Assembly (NCBI GenBank): GCA_963827785.1
Contig: CAWHCT010000043.1
Coordinates: 1 to 64,000, forward strand
Length of the DNA stretch: 64,000 bases
Source of the DNA: Site-B1 sp963827785
GTDB taxonomy: Bacteria; Bacteroidota; Bacteroidia; Flavobacteriales; Flavobacteriaceae
Reading direction: 5' to 3'
Shown here piece by piece: positions 61,571 through 64,000 of the stretch. The notes below the pieces were generated by a model. The model searched no databases and was not told the DNA's origin. It saw only the letters and a list, made by a program, of their open reading frames with translations. The position numbers and the translations under genes are program-made. Position 1 is the stretch's first letter. The number at the start of each line of letters is the position of its first letter.

Positions 61571-64000
61571 ATGAAGTTTAGATTTTTTCTGTTTCTTTTT
61601 TTCTTTACAACGCTTCAATTGCTCTCTCAAATTAAGGGAATCGTAAAAAATGATAAAAATGAACCGCTCCCTTTTGTAAATATCTATATCGAAAATACCT
61701 ATAGGGGGACAACCACGAATACGGAAGGAAATTATGAACTATTGGTTTCCGATCCAAAATCTTACACGATCGTTTTTCAGTATTTGGGTTACAAGACAAT
61801 TAAACGACCAATAGAAATAAAATCTTTCCCTTTTGAACTTAATGTAGTCATGGAAGAAGAAAATATTTCATTGAATGAGGTCATTGTGAATGTCCAGGAA
61901 AATCCGGCAGATAAGATCATTAGAATGGCCATTAAGAATAGAAGAAAAAATCTGTCAAAATATGATGCCTTTAAAGCAGATTTTTATTCACGTGGACTGA
62001 TTCGGATCAAGAATGCACCTGAGAAAATATTAGGCCAGGAAATAGGTGATCTTGGAGGAGGTCTTGACTCTACTCGCAGCGGTATTATTTATCTGTCTGA
62101 AACAATTTCTAAAATTGAATATAAAAGACCGGATAAATTAAAAGAGAAAATACTAGCCTCAAAAGTAAGTGGAGATGACAACGGATTTAGTTTTAACAAC
62201 GCCAATGATGTGAATTTTAATTTTTATAATAATACTATTGAAATTGAAAACAAGCTAATTTCTCCAATTTCAGATTATGCCTTCAACTACTACAGATACA
62301 AATTAGTTGGAGATTTTTATGATGATAATGGTAACCTGATCAATAAAATAAAGGTGATTCCCAAACGTAATAATGACGGAATATTTTCGGGATTCGTATA
62401 TATTGTTGAAGACCAATGGTCATTCTATGCTCTGGAACTGGTTGTTACAGGTCAGCAAGCCAAAATTCCTGCTGCCGACACTATAAAACTTCAGCAGTCA
62501 TTTTCATATTCAAAAACTGATGAGCTTTGGGCATTGATTTCGCAAAGTATAGATTTTAATTACAGTGTCTTAGGAATTAACGGTGATGGTCGATTTACCG
62601 CTGTATACAGCAATTACAATTTTAATCCTGGATTTACCAAAAGAACATTTTCTCGTGAATTGCTCGCTTTTGAAGAGGAAGCCAATAAAAAGGATTCTAT
62701 ATACTGGAGCAAAATTCGTCCGGTTCCGTTATCTGAGGAAGAAATCACCGATTACCTTAATAAAGATAGTATACAAATAGTCAGGAAATCCAAAACCTAT
62801 CTTGATTCTGTTGATACTTCGAGAAATAAATTCAAACTAAGTGGTCTGGTAACAGGTTTTAATTATTCCAATTCCTACAAGAATTGGAATGTTGGGATAA
62901 GCCCGCCACTTTTAACCTTTACTTATAACACAGTTCAAGGGCACAATGGCAACGTGAATTTTAATTTCAGAAAGAATTTTGACGAGTACAGACGTTATCT
63001 TGATATAACATTTAAGAACAATTTTGGTCTATCGGACAAACGATACCGCATGAATGGCAGTTTAACCTATAAACTAAATAATATTTCAAAGCCTTTTTTG
63101 GGTATATCGGGCGGAACAGTCGTTCAACAATTTAATAGTATTGAACCCATTTCAAGACGCATAAACTCCTTTAGTACCCTGTTCTTTGAAGACAACTACA
63201 TGAAAGTTTACGACAGGTTTTTTAGTCAAATGGATTATTCACAAGAACTGTTTAATGGCTTCAGGTTTTATTCAAGTTTAAGTTTTGAAAGACGCAAACC
63301 ACTTTTTAATAATTCTAACTGGTCCATAACCGATGAGCCTGATGACTTTTTAACTAGTAATAATCCTCTTGATGAAACTGCATTCGGCATTGCTCCTTTT
63401 GAAAAGCATAATATATTTAAGCTTAATCTGACAGGAAGAATTAGATTTGGACAAACTTATTTCAGTTATCCCGGAAGTAAAGCAACTATTGTCAACAATA
63501 AATTTCCAACTGTATTCCTAACCTATAAAAAAGGATTTGGGTCTTCAAATTCAAAGTACAATTTTAATCAAATTCAGGCTAGATTAACTCAGAATTTGGA
63601 TGTCAGCAATAAAGGAACTTTTGAATATAACTTAAAGTTTGGTGAATTTTTTAATTCTGAAGAAGCCGCATTCATGGACTACCATCATTTTAATGGCAAT
63701 CTCACACACGTTGGCGAAAGTAATTATCTGGATAAATTCAATAATTTACCTTATTATACAATGAGTACGAATAAGGGATATGCCGAATTCCACGCTGAGC
63801 ATGATTTTAAAGGTTATGTATTGAATAAGATTCCATTGTTAAATAAGCTAAGTTTCAATCTTGTTCTTGGAGCACATGCTTTGTCGGTTGAAAACCAAAA
63901 ACCGTATCAGGAATATACAGTTGGCTTAAAGAATATTGGATGGGGAAAATTCAGAATATTACGTTTTGACTATTTAAGATCTTATCAAAGTGGTTTTTTA
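61571..64000 (+). CDS. DUF5686 / carboxypeptidase-regulatory-like outer-membrane protein, 3'-truncated
   Basis: The frame opens at ATG 61571 and stays open for 810 codons to the window edge, so the gene continues beyond it. A signal peptide ends ...LQLLS before Gln. A carboxypeptidase regulatory-like domain (about 22-100; IENTYRGTTTNTEGNYELL) is followed by a DUF5686-type region (about 115-360; NRRKNLSKYDAFKADFYSRG, YIVEDQWSFYALELVV) and then long stretches of alternating aromatic strands, which suggest an outer-membrane barrel. This is a common Bacteroidota envelope family of unknown function. No lesion is seen in the visible part. Confidence 0.85.
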   Translation, partial: MKFRFFLFLFFFTTLQLLSQIKGIVKNDKNEPLPFVNIYIENTYRGTTTNTEGNYELLVSDPKSYTIVFQYLGYKTIKRPIEIKSFPFELNVVMEEENISLNEVIVNVQENPADKIIRMAIKNRRKNLSKYDAFKADFYSRGLIRIKNAPEKILGQEIGDLGGGLDSTRSGIIYLSETISKIEYKRPDKLKEKILASKVSGDDNGFSFNNANDVNFNFYNNTIEIENKLISPISDYAFNYYRYKLVGDFYDDNGNLINKIKVIPKRNNDGIFSGFVYIVEDQWSFYALELVVTGQQAKIPAADTIKLQQSFSYSKTDELWALISQSIDFNYSVLGINGDGRFTAVYSNYNFNPGFTKRTFSRELLAFEEEANKKDSIYWSKIRPVPLSEEEITDYLNKDSIQIVRKSKTYLDSVDTSRNKFKLSGLVTGFNYSNSYKNWNVGISPPLLTFTYNTVQGHNGNVNFNFRKNFDEYRRYLDITFKNNFGLSDKRYRMNGSLTYKLNNISKPFLGISGGTVVQQFNSIEPISRRINSFSTLFFEDNYMKVYDRFFSQMDYSQELFNGFRFYSSLSFERRKPLFNNSNWSITDEPDDFLTSNNPLDETAFGIAPFEKHNIFKLNLTGRIRFGQTYFSYPGSKATIVNNKFPTVFLTYKKGFGSSNSKYNFNQIQARLTQNLDVSNKGTFEYNLKFGEFFNSEEAAFMDYHHFNGNLTHVGESNYLDKFNNLPYYTMSTNKGYAEFHAEHDFKGYVLNKIPLLNKLSFNLVLGAHALSVENQKPYQEYTVGLKNIGWGKFRILRFDYLRSYQSGFL

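Noticed and set aside
62583..62780. Short open frame inside the DUF5686 gene
   Set aside because: It is out of frame with the long coding sequence from 61571 to the window edge and is not conserved-looking.

Overview
The window is AT-rich (roughly one-third G+C by eye), densely coding DNA from the chromosome of a member of the Bacteroidota, most likely family Flavobacteriaceae. Several things point there. Promoters have the Bacteroidota form TTG-N19/21-TAnnTTTG. One secreted nuclease ends in a type IX secretion (T9SS) sorting domain. There are many short-signal lipoproteins, a bacillithiol-associated YtxJ protein, a fused alpha/beta 2-oxoacid dehydrogenase E1, a DUF5686 outer-membrane protein, and an SRP RNA of the small bacterial type. 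I see no prophage, insertion sequence, CRISPR array, rRNA or tRNA. Gene content is mainly housekeeping.

Layout. 1-6 kb: a 5'-truncated TlpA thioredoxin, rhomboid protease, LpxL-like acyltransferase, then a minus-strand run of phosphoglucomutase/GlmM-type enzyme, class V aminotransferase and lipoprotein. 6-10.6 kb: a five-gene overlapping operon (ACP phosphodiesterase, gamma-glutamyltransferase, AlkD-like, ATP-grasp, membrane protein). 10.7-18.3 kb: uvrA (disrupted), a LOG-family protein, a T9SS nuclease, and an M1-peptidase-like protein that lacks the zinc motif. 18.5-25.9 kb: fused E1, polyphosphate glucokinase, holA, orphan HsdR-N protein, GT2, OmpA-like lipoprotein (frameshifted). 25.9-32.5 kb: uvrD (frameshifted)-tsaC operon, patatin and a canonical M1 aminopeptidase. 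32.6-46 kb: recG, pheT, a TPR/FlgO-like membrane protein, fasciclin protein, a frameshifted DUF2007-like gene, ABC-F ATPase, a thioredoxin-fold lipoprotein without CxxC, transaldolase and SDR. 46-53.8 kb: SRP RNA, glutamine cyclotransferase, thioesterase, beta-helix lipoprotein, glyA, fahA, lipoprotein, ytxJ. 54-64 kb: clpB, deoC-deoD-phosphatase, a tandem pair of novel secreted proteins, a DUF6503-like lipoprotein, smpB and a 3'-truncated DUF5686 protein.

Four genes (uvrA, the OmpA-like gene, uvrD, the DUF2007-like gene) are each broken by single-base indels. Undoing these restores family-typical sequence, so assembly error is as likely as real decay; uvrA carries four lesions within about 240 bp.

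The most coherent biological signal is envelope maturation. Seven proteins with signal-peptidase-I-type leaders all have Gln at the predicted +1 position, and the window also encodes the glutamine cyclotransferase that would cap them as pyroglutamate (the Bacteroidetes Q-rule). The less described items are the paralogous secreted pair with a conserved SCC motif (58.9-60.2 kb), the zinc-less M1-like protein, the ABC-F protein with degenerate ATPase motifs, the ggt/ATP-grasp operon, and a TTTTAAC x6 repeat just upstream of deoD.
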